DNA from: Actinomycetales bacterium
GTDB lineage: Bacteria > Actinomycetota > Actinomycetes > Propionibacteriales > Nocardioidaceae
Reading direction: 5' to 3'
NCBI GenBank assembly: GCA_012513165.1
Contig: JAAZCT010000178.1
Coordinates: 1 to 5,275, forward strand
DNA length: 5,275 bases
Shown here piece by piece: positions 1 through 5,275 of the stretch; position 1 is the stretch's first letter, and each line of letters starts with the position of its first letter. The position numbers were made by a program, and so were the translations under genes. The notes beneath the pieces are model-generated. The model saw nothing but the letters and a program-made list of their open reading frames with translations. It was not told the origin of the DNA and searched no databases.

Positions 1-63
1 GAGTTCCGAATCGAGCGCTTGCAGATCGAGTAAGTCCAGTTGGACTGAGCGTTCAGCCTTCAC
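1..63 (-). CDS. C4-type zinc-ribbon protein (DUF164-like), N-terminal 21 codons only
   Basis: This is a partial gene cut by the left edge of the window. Reading leftward from a GTG at 63-61 gives 21 open codons, VKAERSVQLDLLDLQALDSE plus a final Leu. This resembles the usual start of actinobacterial zinc-ribbon proteins of the DUF164 family, where a basic start and a 'LLDLQ-LD' helix open a long coiled coil that precedes a C-terminal four-cysteine ribbon. The coiled coil and cysteines would lie outside the window and cannot be checked here. The start is supported by the GTGA overlap with the stop of the upstream nif3-like gene and by an AAGGAG ribosome-binding site 7 nt upstream. The overlap implies translational coupling. 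The nif3-zinc ribbon pair is a recurrent actinobacterial arrangement, which supports the assignment more than 21 residues alone could. The molecular role of the family is unsettled. Confidence 0.75.
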   Translation of the reverse strand, partial: MKAERSVQLDLLDLQALDSEL

Positions 64-1199
64 GCGGGTGCTCCTTGGGTCAAGGTGAGTGACCATGGGT
101 CGGTCACGATATCGGAAACGTGTGTGTTCACCGTACCGCCCAAGCGGTTGGCGAGCTCGCGTGCCACGACCGGCAACCACGTTGCTTCAGCTGACCAGTG
201 CGGCACATCAACAATGGCGCACGCGTTTGGTTCCTCTTGATGTTCGCTCACCGGGTGGTGGCGCCGGTCTGAAGTGACATACACATCGGCCCCGCGAGCG
301 CTCGCGGCTCCTAGGAGGAAGTCTCCCGAACCACCGCACAAGGCAACCGTTTCGATCCGCCGTTCTAGGTCTCCAGCGATGCGCGTTGCACCTGAGTGGC
401 TGGGCAAAGCCTGCTGCACGTGGTGCGCGAACTCACGCAACGATATGGCTTGCGGCAGCGTGCCGATCCGGCCCGAGCCTCGGCCAGATGCGGCCGGCGC
501 TTGTTCGGTCACGGTGTGGGCAACTTCTTCATAGGGGTGTGCCGCGCGCATGGCTGCCCGCACGTCTTCGCGCAGATGGGCTGGTGCCACGAGTTCCAGT
601 TTCGTTTCTGGCACCCATTCCACAGCCCCGACTCCGCCGATTGCGGGGTTCGCACCCTCAAGAGGCCGAAACGAGCCGTCACCTTGTGAGCGAAATTGTG
701 CCAAGTCGTAGTTCCCGATTTGCCCGGCGCCGGCTGCATGCATCGCTGCAGCGACCCGGTCGGCCGCTTCGTGCGGGACATAGACCGTCCACGAGTCCAA
801 GGTGGATTCGAGATCATCTTCGAGCGGGCGAACATCGATAAGGCCCAGCGCCAATGCCATCGATTCGCTTACGCCAAATTTCGGGCTATCGGCGTTGGTG
901 TGGCAGGTGTGCAAGGCGATGCCATTGCTGGCGAGCGTGTGTACCACCCGACCCTTGGGCGTCGTGGCGGCAACCGACGTAACGCCCTTCAAATACAACG
1001 GGTGGTGGGTAACGATGAGGTCGACGCCCAAGGCCACCGCTTGATCGGCAACAGCTTGCACCGGATCAACCGCAAACAGGACCGACGAGACCTCAGCATC
1101 TGGATCCCCCACGACCGTGCCAACCGCGTCCCAACTATCTGCCCACCGTGGGTTGTACATCTCGTCGAGAACCGCGATCACGTCTTTGAGCGTTGGCAT
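60..1199 (-). CDS. Nif3-like dinuclear metal center protein (GTP cyclohydrolase I type 2/NIF3 family)
   Basis: This 379-residue protein belongs to the NIF3/YbgI family of cytoplasmic, ring-forming (often hexameric) proteins with a two-metal site. The family is conserved, but its physiological reaction is not firmly established. The metal ligands known from E. coli YbgI are all recognisable: H65-H66 in VTHHPL, D104 in HTNAD, and H334 and E338 in VPHWSAE. The protein is the long form. Residues about 125-240 form the inserted PII/CutA-like domain, with the family signatures AGAGQIGNYD (156-165), FRP (177-179) and AHPYEE (220-225). The second half of the Nif3 fold resumes with GTLPQ (246-250) and GADVYVTSD (303-311). 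The cysteine often found after the 'IGNY' signature is absent (YDLAQF). The ATG at 1199 gives the expected family N-terminus; its ribosome-binding site is weak, only AGG at 1210-1208, so translation may depend on the upstream rmuC, which ends 33 nt before. The stop overlaps the next gene by 4 nt. Confidence 0.95.
   Translation of the reverse strand: MPTLKDVIAVLDEMYNPRWADSWDAVGTVVGDPDAEVSSVLFAVDPVQAVADQAVALGVDLIVTHHPLYLKGVTSVAATTPKGRVVHTLASNGIALHTCHTNADSPKFGVSESMALALGLIDVRPLEDDLESTLDSWTVYVPHEAADRVAAAMHAAGAGQIGNYDLAQFRSQGDGSFRPLEGANPAIGGVGAVEWVPETKLELVAPAHLREDVRAAMRAAHPYEEVAHTVTEQAPAASGRGSGRIGTLPQAISLREFAHHVQQALPSHSGATRIAGDLERRIETVALCGGSGDFLLGAASARGADVYVTSDRRHHPVSEHQEEPNACAIVDVPHWSAEATWLPVVARELANRLGGTVNTHVSDIVTDPWSLTLTQGAPA
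71..76 (-). promoter_or_regulatory. Shine-Dalgarno site of the zinc-ribbon gene, inside nif3
   Basis: The minus strand reads AAGGAG at 76-71, 7 nt before the GTG at 63. It lies inside the last codons of the Nif3 reading frame. It fixes the GTG as the start of the downstream gene and shows that ribosomes can initiate there directly, not only by re-initiation at the overlapping stop. Confidence 0.75.
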
Positions 1200-1232
1200 G
1201 GGTTCAGCCTAGCGACTGGCGCGCCCGAGCGG

Positions 1233-2618
1233 TCAGTACAGCGAATCTTCGCCGACCGAATCAGAATCACCATCCGTGAGTTCTTCAACACCGTCGGCAA
1301 TCAATTCACTAAGCGCAGCCGGCGTCACCTCCGCGGGCGAATCGAGAGTTTCGACGTTCTTCAAAGTGCGTTGAACTGCGCGCGTACGCGTTCCCATTTC
1401 GGTCACAGTATGTTGCGCCGTAGCGAGTTGTTTGCCGAGTTTCTCCCACGCGTTGCCATACTTTTCGAACTCACGCTTGGTGGCGGCCAAGACTTGCCAC
1501 ACTTCAGAACTGCGCTTCTCAATCGCAAGCGTGCGAAAGCCCATCTGCAGACTATTGAGCAATGTCGCGAACATGGTCGGCCCGCTCACCACCACGCGGT
1601 GTTGATTCTGCAACTCCCCCACGAGCCCTGGAATCCGAACTACTTCAGCAAAAAGGCCTTCGGTGGGCAAATACATGATCGCGAAATCAGTACTAGCTGG
1701 CGGGCTAATGTACTTATCGGAAATCAACTTCGCTTGTGCGATCACCGAGCGTTGGAGCGCTTTGGTGGCTGCCTCAACATCCGCTTTCTCACCTCTATCT
1801 TGCGCATCAAGCAGCCGATCGTAATCCTCTTGGGGGAACTTCGAATCGATTGGCAAATAGACGTGTTCGCCTTCTAGTTGACCGGGCATCCGAATCGCGA
1901 ACTCGACGCTCTCGCGGGTACCCGTTTTGATGACGACATTGCTTTCGTATTGATCGGGGCTAAGCACGTCTTCGAGTTGGCGCGCGAGTTGCACTTCGCC
2001 CCACGTCCCGCGGCTCTTGACGTTCGTGAGCACGCGCTTCAAGCCGCCCACGTCAGAGGCGAGGGTCTGCATTTCGCCGAGACCTTTTTGCACAGATTCC
2101 AGTTGGCCGCTGACCAGTTTGAACGACTCGCCTAGCCGTTTCTCTAACGTGCCTTGAAGTTTTTCGTCGACAGTCTCGCGCATCTTCTCGAGCTTCTCTT
2201 CATTGCCCTTACGCAGCGCCTCCAGTTCCGTACGCATGGTCTTCTGGAGTTCGGTGTGCTTGTCCGCGTTGGATTCGGTGAGCGTTTGAATACGACGCAC
2301 CATCGAATCGAGGCGTTCCTCAGTGTCGCGGCGCATCGACTCGAACTTCGTATCGATGTTGGTTTGGAACTGTTGTTCTGAACGGCTACTCGCTTCGAGT
2401 CGTTTATCAACCGACTCGCGCACTGCGTTGAGTGACTGGCCCAACTCTGTGCGCTGAGAGGCGAGTTCGCCGTTCATACCGCCAGTGATGCCTTGAAGCT
2501 CCCGCCGAATAGCCTGAGACACGTCTTGGCTAGGCGCGTTTGAGCGCATGGCGAGGTACGCAACGACCGCCAACACGACAAGATTCACAAATAACGAGAC
2601 GTATAGCAGCGCATCCAT
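1233..2618 (-). CDS. rmuC: DNA recombination protein RmuC homologue
   Basis: This 461-residue membrane-anchored protein has RmuC architecture. Residues about 2-24 are one N-terminal transmembrane helix (LLYVSLFVNLVVLAVVAYLA). Residues about 30-195 are a long charged coiled coil rich in Glu, Arg, Gln and Lys. The RmuC domain follows, with GTWGE at 204-208, VEFAIRMPG at about 238-246, and PIDSKFPQED from about 256, which carries the D-x-K part of a PD-(D/E)xK-like nuclease core. Later conserved stretches are MYLPTEGLF (315-323) and GPTMFATLLNSLQMGFRTL. The tail is acidic. In E. coli, RmuC limits inversions at short inverted repeats; its biochemical activity is not well defined. I chose the ATG at 2618 over an in-frame GTG at 2636, which would add six residues, because GAGGAAGG (2634-2627) sits 8 nt before the ATG and the upstream GTG lies within that site. 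Nif3 follows after 33 nt, suggesting co-transcription. Confidence 0.93.
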   Translation of the reverse strand: MDALLYVSLFVNLVVLAVVAYLAMRSNAPSQDVSQAIRRELQGITGGMNGELASQRTELGQSLNAVRESVDKRLEASSRSEQQFQTNIDTKFESMRRDTEERLDSMVRRIQTLTESNADKHTELQKTMRTELEALRKGNEEKLEKMRETVDEKLQGTLEKRLGESFKLVSGQLESVQKGLGEMQTLASDVGGLKRVLTNVKSRGTWGEVQLARQLEDVLSPDQYESNVVIKTGTRESVEFAIRMPGQLEGEHVYLPIDSKFPQEDYDRLLDAQDRGEKADVEAATKALQRSVIAQAKLISDKYISPPASTDFAIMYLPTEGLFAEVVRIPGLVGELQNQHRVVVSGPTMFATLLNSLQMGFRTLAIEKRSSEVWQVLAATKREFEKYGNAWEKLGKQLATAQHTVTEMGTRTRAVQRTLKNVETLDSPAEVTPAALSELIADGVEELTDGDSDSVGEDSLY

Positions 2619-2626
2619 GACAAAGC

Positions 2627-2634
2627 CCTTCCTC
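2627..2634 (-). promoter_or_regulatory. Shine-Dalgarno site deciding the rmuC start
   Basis: The minus strand reads GAGGAAGG at 2634-2627, with an 8-nt spacer to the ATG at 2618. The in-frame GTG at 2636 overlaps this site, so it is unlikely to be the start. The first bases of this site are part of a GTGAG (2636-2632) that is complementary to CTCAC at 2662-2658 in the leader, so base pairing could in principle hide the site. Confidence 0.7.
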
Positions 2635-2640
2635 ACGCGG

Positions 2641-2697
2641 GCTCACATCACCCGTTCGTGAGCACACTAACGGGCCTCACTGACAATTCTCGTCAGT
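2641..2697 (-). promoter_or_regulatory. Structured leader of rmuC: hairpin plus putative H-type pseudoknot
   Basis: Reading the minus strand 5' to 3', ACTGAC (2697-2692) and GTCAGT (2684-2679) form a 6-bp hairpin with a 7-nt loop. Four bases later come two interleaved 6-bp stems. CCCGTT (2674-2669) pairs with AACGGG (2656-2651), and GCTCAC (2663-2658) pairs with GTGAGC (2646-2641). The connecting loops are 5, 1 and 4 nt, which fits an H-type pseudoknot. The structure ends 6 nt before the rmuC ribosome-binding site. No T-tract follows any stem, so it does not look like an intrinsic terminator for the DUF805 gene. The complementarity is seen directly; a regulatory role is inference. The same repeats could instead be protein-binding DNA sites, or chance. 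Confidence 0.4.
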
Positions 2698-2708
2698 TAC
2701 GTGCTGCT

Positions 2709-3416
2709 TCAGCTTTGTGAACCATCGGGATACTGCGGCCAGCTTGGATTCTGGGGTTCGACTGGTTCAACGGCTGTGCTCGATGCTGGCGGCGCTGGCG
2801 GCACACCCTGAGCGTGCGTAAAGCCGTGAGGTCCGAAGCGATCGCCCGCGGGCTTAGGCCCAGCAATCATCCACATGAGCCATATCACGAAGGTGATCAA
2901 TCCAATAACAACAGCGACAAGCAGGCAGCCCAGTGCGATCAGCAGGTCAGAGGACGTGACTTGCCACAGCAGGTTCCAAACGGGGTCGTCGACATCTGCT
3001 TCCTCAAGTTGTTCGAAAGTGATTCCTGCATCACTGGCTTTCACCAGTGCGATCACGAAAAAAATGATCGCTCCTATCATCGGAATGTAGGAAATATAGA
3101 AAATCAGTTGTAGCCAGCCTGATTTACCGATGTCGTGAAGCCTTCGGGCCGTTAACGCAAACATCGGAATGACAAGCAGCCAACTAAACAGGCTCAAAAC
3201 GACCGAAAAACTCGCTACGAATGTGACGAGGGTGACAACAAGGTACGCCCACCAAAACTCCGAGCGGCTCGCACGACCACTGAACTGAATCGTCTTCGTG
3301 AAGAAGCGCTTCGTTGCGTCAACGATCGAAGCACCACGTAACGGGGCATTACGATCCTCGACTGCGTCAAAACCAGTCGGCGTGCTCGGGAACGGGTTGG
3401 CATAAGGATTGCTCAC
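2709..3416 (-). CDS. DUF805 family membrane protein
   Basis: This 235-residue integral membrane protein carries the two DUF805 hallmarks: FSGRASRSEFWW at 45-56 (family pattern F-x-GRxxRxEFW) and ARRLHDIGKSGW at 90-101. A GPKPAGDRFGPHGF motif (186-199) follows the last helix. Hydrophobic segments lie at about 55-89 (two closely spaced helices), 101-125 and 157-185. The region between the last two segments (about 126-156) is an acidic soluble stretch, longer than the short loop usual in compact family members. The N-terminal 40 residues and the C-terminal 35 are polar and Pro-rich. The function of DUF805 proteins is unknown. Translation starts at GTG (3416-3414), with GAGGGG at 3427-3422 and a 5-nt spacer; no nearby in-frame ATG is a better choice. 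It is divergent from the plus-strand gene at 3688 and lies 90 nt upstream of rmuC on the same strand. Confidence 0.9.
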   Translation of the reverse strand: MSNPYANPFPSTPTGFDAVEDRNAPLRGASIVDATKRFFTKTIQFSGRASRSEFWWAYLVVTLVTFVASFSVVLSLFSWLLVIPMFALTARRLHDIGKSGWLQLIFYISYIPMIGAIIFFVIALVKASDAGITFEQLEEADVDDPVWNLLWQVTSSDLLIALGCLLVAVVIGLITFVIWLMWMIAGPKPAGDRFGPHGFTHAQGVPPAPPASSTAVEPVEPQNPSWPQYPDGSQS

Positions 3417-3687
3417 GGGTACCCCTCAGGCTGGATCTATCGGATGCGAAACCAAGAGCCTCTACCCGAAGTCGGGCCTTAGGTTCGATCCTCACACTAT
3501 CGCCACGACCTTACACGCGCGCGCCGAGAACTCCGCACCACAAGAGCGCACCGACAACGCTGACTGGAAAAGGGTGGTTTTGATAGTTATCTAGAACCAT
3601 CTATGTTCGCTAAGACTCCCCATCAGCCCCACTGAAACCTAGAGTTACACCATGCGGGGGTAGCCGTGTAAGGAGACGTAGTTCGAC
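3417..3687. other. Divergent intergenic region, 271 bp
   Basis: This gap separates the start codons of the DUF805 gene (minus) and the 229-residue membrane protein gene (plus), so it should hold promoters for both. I found a reasonable plus-strand promoter (3580-3607) but no convincing minus-strand one. Two small symmetric elements are visible: CCCGAAGTCGGG at 3465-3476 in the DUF805 leader, and an imperfect palindrome at 3577-3599 with GGTT and AACC ends around GATAGTTATC, overlapping the plus-strand -35. A GC alternation lies near 3515-3525. Short open frames here show no protein-like composition or ribosome-binding site. Confidence 0.6.
3580..3607 (+). promoter_or_regulatory. Candidate sigma-70-type promoter for the 3688 gene
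   Basis: TTGATA at 3580-3585 matches the -35 consensus TTGACA at five of six bases. TATGTT at 3602-3607 matches the -10 consensus at four of six. The spacer is 16 bp. Transcription would start near 3614 and give a leader of roughly 75 nt. The -35 lies inside an imperfect palindrome (3577-3599), so a regulator could act here. The assignment is by consensus only. Confidence 0.4.
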
Positions 3688-4377
3688 ATGTGGCCTAACA
3701 CTAAGAGAAACCACACGTTTCGCCTGATTGCTATTGCTGTGGTTCTGGCGCTCACGGCTGCCGTGGTGTGGATAGACGTCTCAACTGATTTTTGGCAAGA
3801 GTTCGTGGTTATTAGCGGTGTCGCCGCTGGATTCATCTCGTTCCTCCTGACGGTGTTGGTGATCGATCGGATACTCACCAAAGCCCAAGAACGCCGTTGG
3901 GCGCCCGTGGCCCGACTCGCTCTCACTGACTTCATGCACGTGCTCGCCGAAGACCGCCTAAGCGACATTTCTCGCGGCCTCATCATCGCCCGCAGTTTGC
4001 CTCGACCCAGCGCCACCGGGAACGAGGCGCAACTCTTCGAAGAGTTGCACGAACTGCGTACCGAAGTCGTGAAAGCTCGCGCTTCCTTGTCAACTGTGAT
4101 GAGCAACTGGGTCGAGTTTCTGGCTTCGCACGGCGACTACCAGACGATCCTCGACCACCTGGCCTCAGTCGCCTTGAATCTCGACACCATCCGAGACTTA
4201 ACGCTCGAACGTGAAATCTCGCCGAGCGATCTCGAGTTCGCCAAATCGCTATCGAACGAAATCATCGAATGCAACGAGTCGTATATGGCCCTTGTGGATG
4301 AAGTGAAGATCCGGATCGCCGGCACGACGGACAAAGTGAAGAAGGTCTACCGCCCGAGCGACGAACTCACCGTCTAG
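3688..4377 (+). CDS. Uncharacterised two-helix membrane protein with cytoplasmic helical domain
   Basis: I do not recognise a family for this 229-residue protein. After a short basic start (KRNH, residues 6-9) come two hydrophobic helices, about 11-29 (FRLIAIAVVLALTAAVVWI) and 37-59 (FVVISGVAAGFISFLLTVLVI), joined by a short polar loop. The rest (about 60-229) is soluble and predicted by eye to be mainly helical, starting with the basic juxtamembrane stretch DRILTKAQERRWAPVARLAL (60-79) and including an amphipathic region at about 112-145. No catalytic motif, metal-ligand cluster or nucleotide-binding loop is evident. The positive-inside rule places both ends in the cytoplasm. The ATG at 3688 is the first possible start, since an in-frame TAG lies 9 bases upstream. 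An AAGGAG (3670-3675) precedes it by a rather long 12 nt. The gene stands alone, divergent from DUF805 and convergent with the tRNA. Codon and base use resemble the neighbours. Confidence 0.85.
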   Translation: MWPNTKRNHTFRLIAIAVVLALTAAVVWIDVSTDFWQEFVVISGVAAGFISFLLTVLVIDRILTKAQERRWAPVARLALTDFMHVLAEDRLSDISRGLIIARSLPRPSATGNEAQLFEELHELRTEVVKARASLSTVMSNWVEFLASHGDYQTILDHLASVALNLDTIRDLTLEREISPSDLEFAKSLSNEIIECNESYMALVDEVKIRIAGTTDKVKKVYRPSDELTV

Positions 4378-4390
4378 AGGCACCACCGCT

Positions 4391-4427
4391 GAGAAAAACA
4401 AACTGCCCCACCAACAGGTGAGGCAGT
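4391..4427 (-). terminator. Intrinsic terminator of tRNA-Val
   Basis: On the minus strand ACTGCCTCACC (4427-4417) pairs with GGTGGGGCAGT (4412-4402) around a TGTT tetraloop. The 11-bp stem is continuous if one internal U-G wobble is counted. It is followed at once by TTGTTTTTCTC (4401-4391). It begins 6 nt after the tRNA 3' end. In plus-strand RNA the wobble becomes a C-A mismatch and no U-tract follows, so it should work mainly in the tRNA direction. Confidence 0.9.
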
Positions 4428-4433
4428 CAAACG

Positions 4434-4507
4434 TGGGCGAAGAGGGACTCGAACCCCCGACCTTCCGGGTGTAAACCGGATGCTCTAACCAACTGAGCTA
4501 TTCGCCC
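4434..4507 (-). tRNA. tRNA-Val (anticodon UAC)
   Basis: The 74-nt gene folds into a complete cloverleaf. The acceptor stem GGGCGAA (4507-4501) pairs perfectly with TTCGCCC, followed by discriminator A (4434). The D-arm stem is GCTC/GAGC. The anticodon stem TCCGG/CCGGA encloses loop TTTACAC, giving anticodon TAC (UAC in RNA), which reads the valine codon GUA and possibly other GUN codons. The variable loop is AGGTC, and the T-arm is GGGGG/CCCTC with loop TTCGAGT and one G-U pair. The CCA end is not encoded: the bases after the discriminator are CGT, so CCA must be added enzymatically. A terminator follows immediately. The neighbouring CoA-transferase gene ends 84 nt upstream on the same strand. 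Confidence 0.97.
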
Positions 4508-4591
4508 GCGAGAGAAAACGCTACCGTACGCTCCCGCGAGAGCGCTAGGCAGCCACTCGTTTGTTCCTCATGCCGCCGGCAAACGAACGTC

Positions 4592-5275
<684 letters not shown>

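Noticed and set aside
1218..1225. Palindrome GGCGCGCC between rmuC and nif3.
   Set aside because: It is a plain 8-bp GC palindrome in a 33-bp gap with no paired element, and shows no sign of function.
696..1877. A 393-codon plus-strand open frame antisense to nif3 and rmuC.
   Set aside because: It crosses the boundary of two well-supported minus-strand genes, its translation is rich in Arg, His and Cys with no family resemblance, and no suitable ribosome-binding site was seen.
3409..3594. Short plus-strand open frames in the divergent region as a small gene.
   Set aside because: They lack a proper ribosome-binding site, have an unstructured, arbitrary-looking composition, and overlap the DUF805 start and leader.
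4434..4507. tRNA-Val as an integration site for a mobile element.
   Set aside because: tRNA genes often serve this way, but there is no integrase, no repeated tRNA 3' end and no compositional shift nearby.
4529..4544. Hairpin CGCTCT/GGGAGCG on the minus strand as a terminator for the CoA-transferase gene.
   Set aside because: The stem is short, and the nearest T-rich stretch (CGTTTTCTCT) starts 8 nt after it, too far for a convincing intrinsic terminator; it may equally be part of the tRNA promoter region.
4557..4586. Inverted repeat TCGTTTG/CAAACGA just after the CoA-transferase stop.
   Set aside because: Seven base pairs around a 16-nt loop with no following T-tract on either strand is weak and easily arises by chance.

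Overview
The window looks like ordinary chromosome from an actinobacterium of moderate GC content (mid-50s percent by eye, not computed). The lineage call rests on three things: a long-form Nif3 protein translationally coupled to a DUF164-type zinc-ribbon gene, a DUF805 protein with the Pro-rich termini common in Actinobacteria, and a tRNA gene without an encoded CCA end. The Actinomycetaceae or a related family would fit, but the genus cannot be fixed from this sequence. No transposase, integrase, phage gene, CRISPR array or rRNA is visible.

Layout, left to right. Positions 1-3416 hold a minus-strand cluster read right to left: a DUF805 membrane protein (2709-3416), an RmuC-family protein (1233-2618), a Nif3-like dinuclear-metal protein (60-1199) and the first 21 codons of a zinc-ribbon protein (1-63), whose GTG start overlaps the Nif3 stop as GTGA. 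Gaps shrink along the cluster (90, 33 and -4 nt), so the last three genes are probably one transcription unit, with DUF805 possibly included. The 90-nt leader between DUF805 and rmuC is the most unusual stretch: a hairpin followed by two interleaved 6-bp stems with H-type pseudoknot geometry, ending just before the rmuC Shine-Dalgarno sequence.

A 271-bp divergent intergenic region (3417-3687) separates DUF805 from a plus-strand gene (3688-4377) for an unrecognised 229-residue protein with two N-terminal membrane helices. That gene converges on a minus-strand tRNA-Val(UAC) (4434-4507). A strong intrinsic terminator for the tRNA lies in the 56 bp between them. At the right edge, 4592-5275 (minus) is the C-terminal part of an acetyl-CoA hydrolase / succinyl-CoA:acetate CoA-transferase; its N-terminal part lies beyond the window.

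The genes cover genome maintenance (RmuC), conserved metalloproteins of unclear role (Nif3, zinc ribbon), envelope proteins (DUF805, the two-helix protein), translation (tRNA-Val) and acetate/CoA metabolism. I see no evidence that they form one new system. The leads worth testing are the possible structured RNA leader of rmuC and the unrecognised membrane protein.
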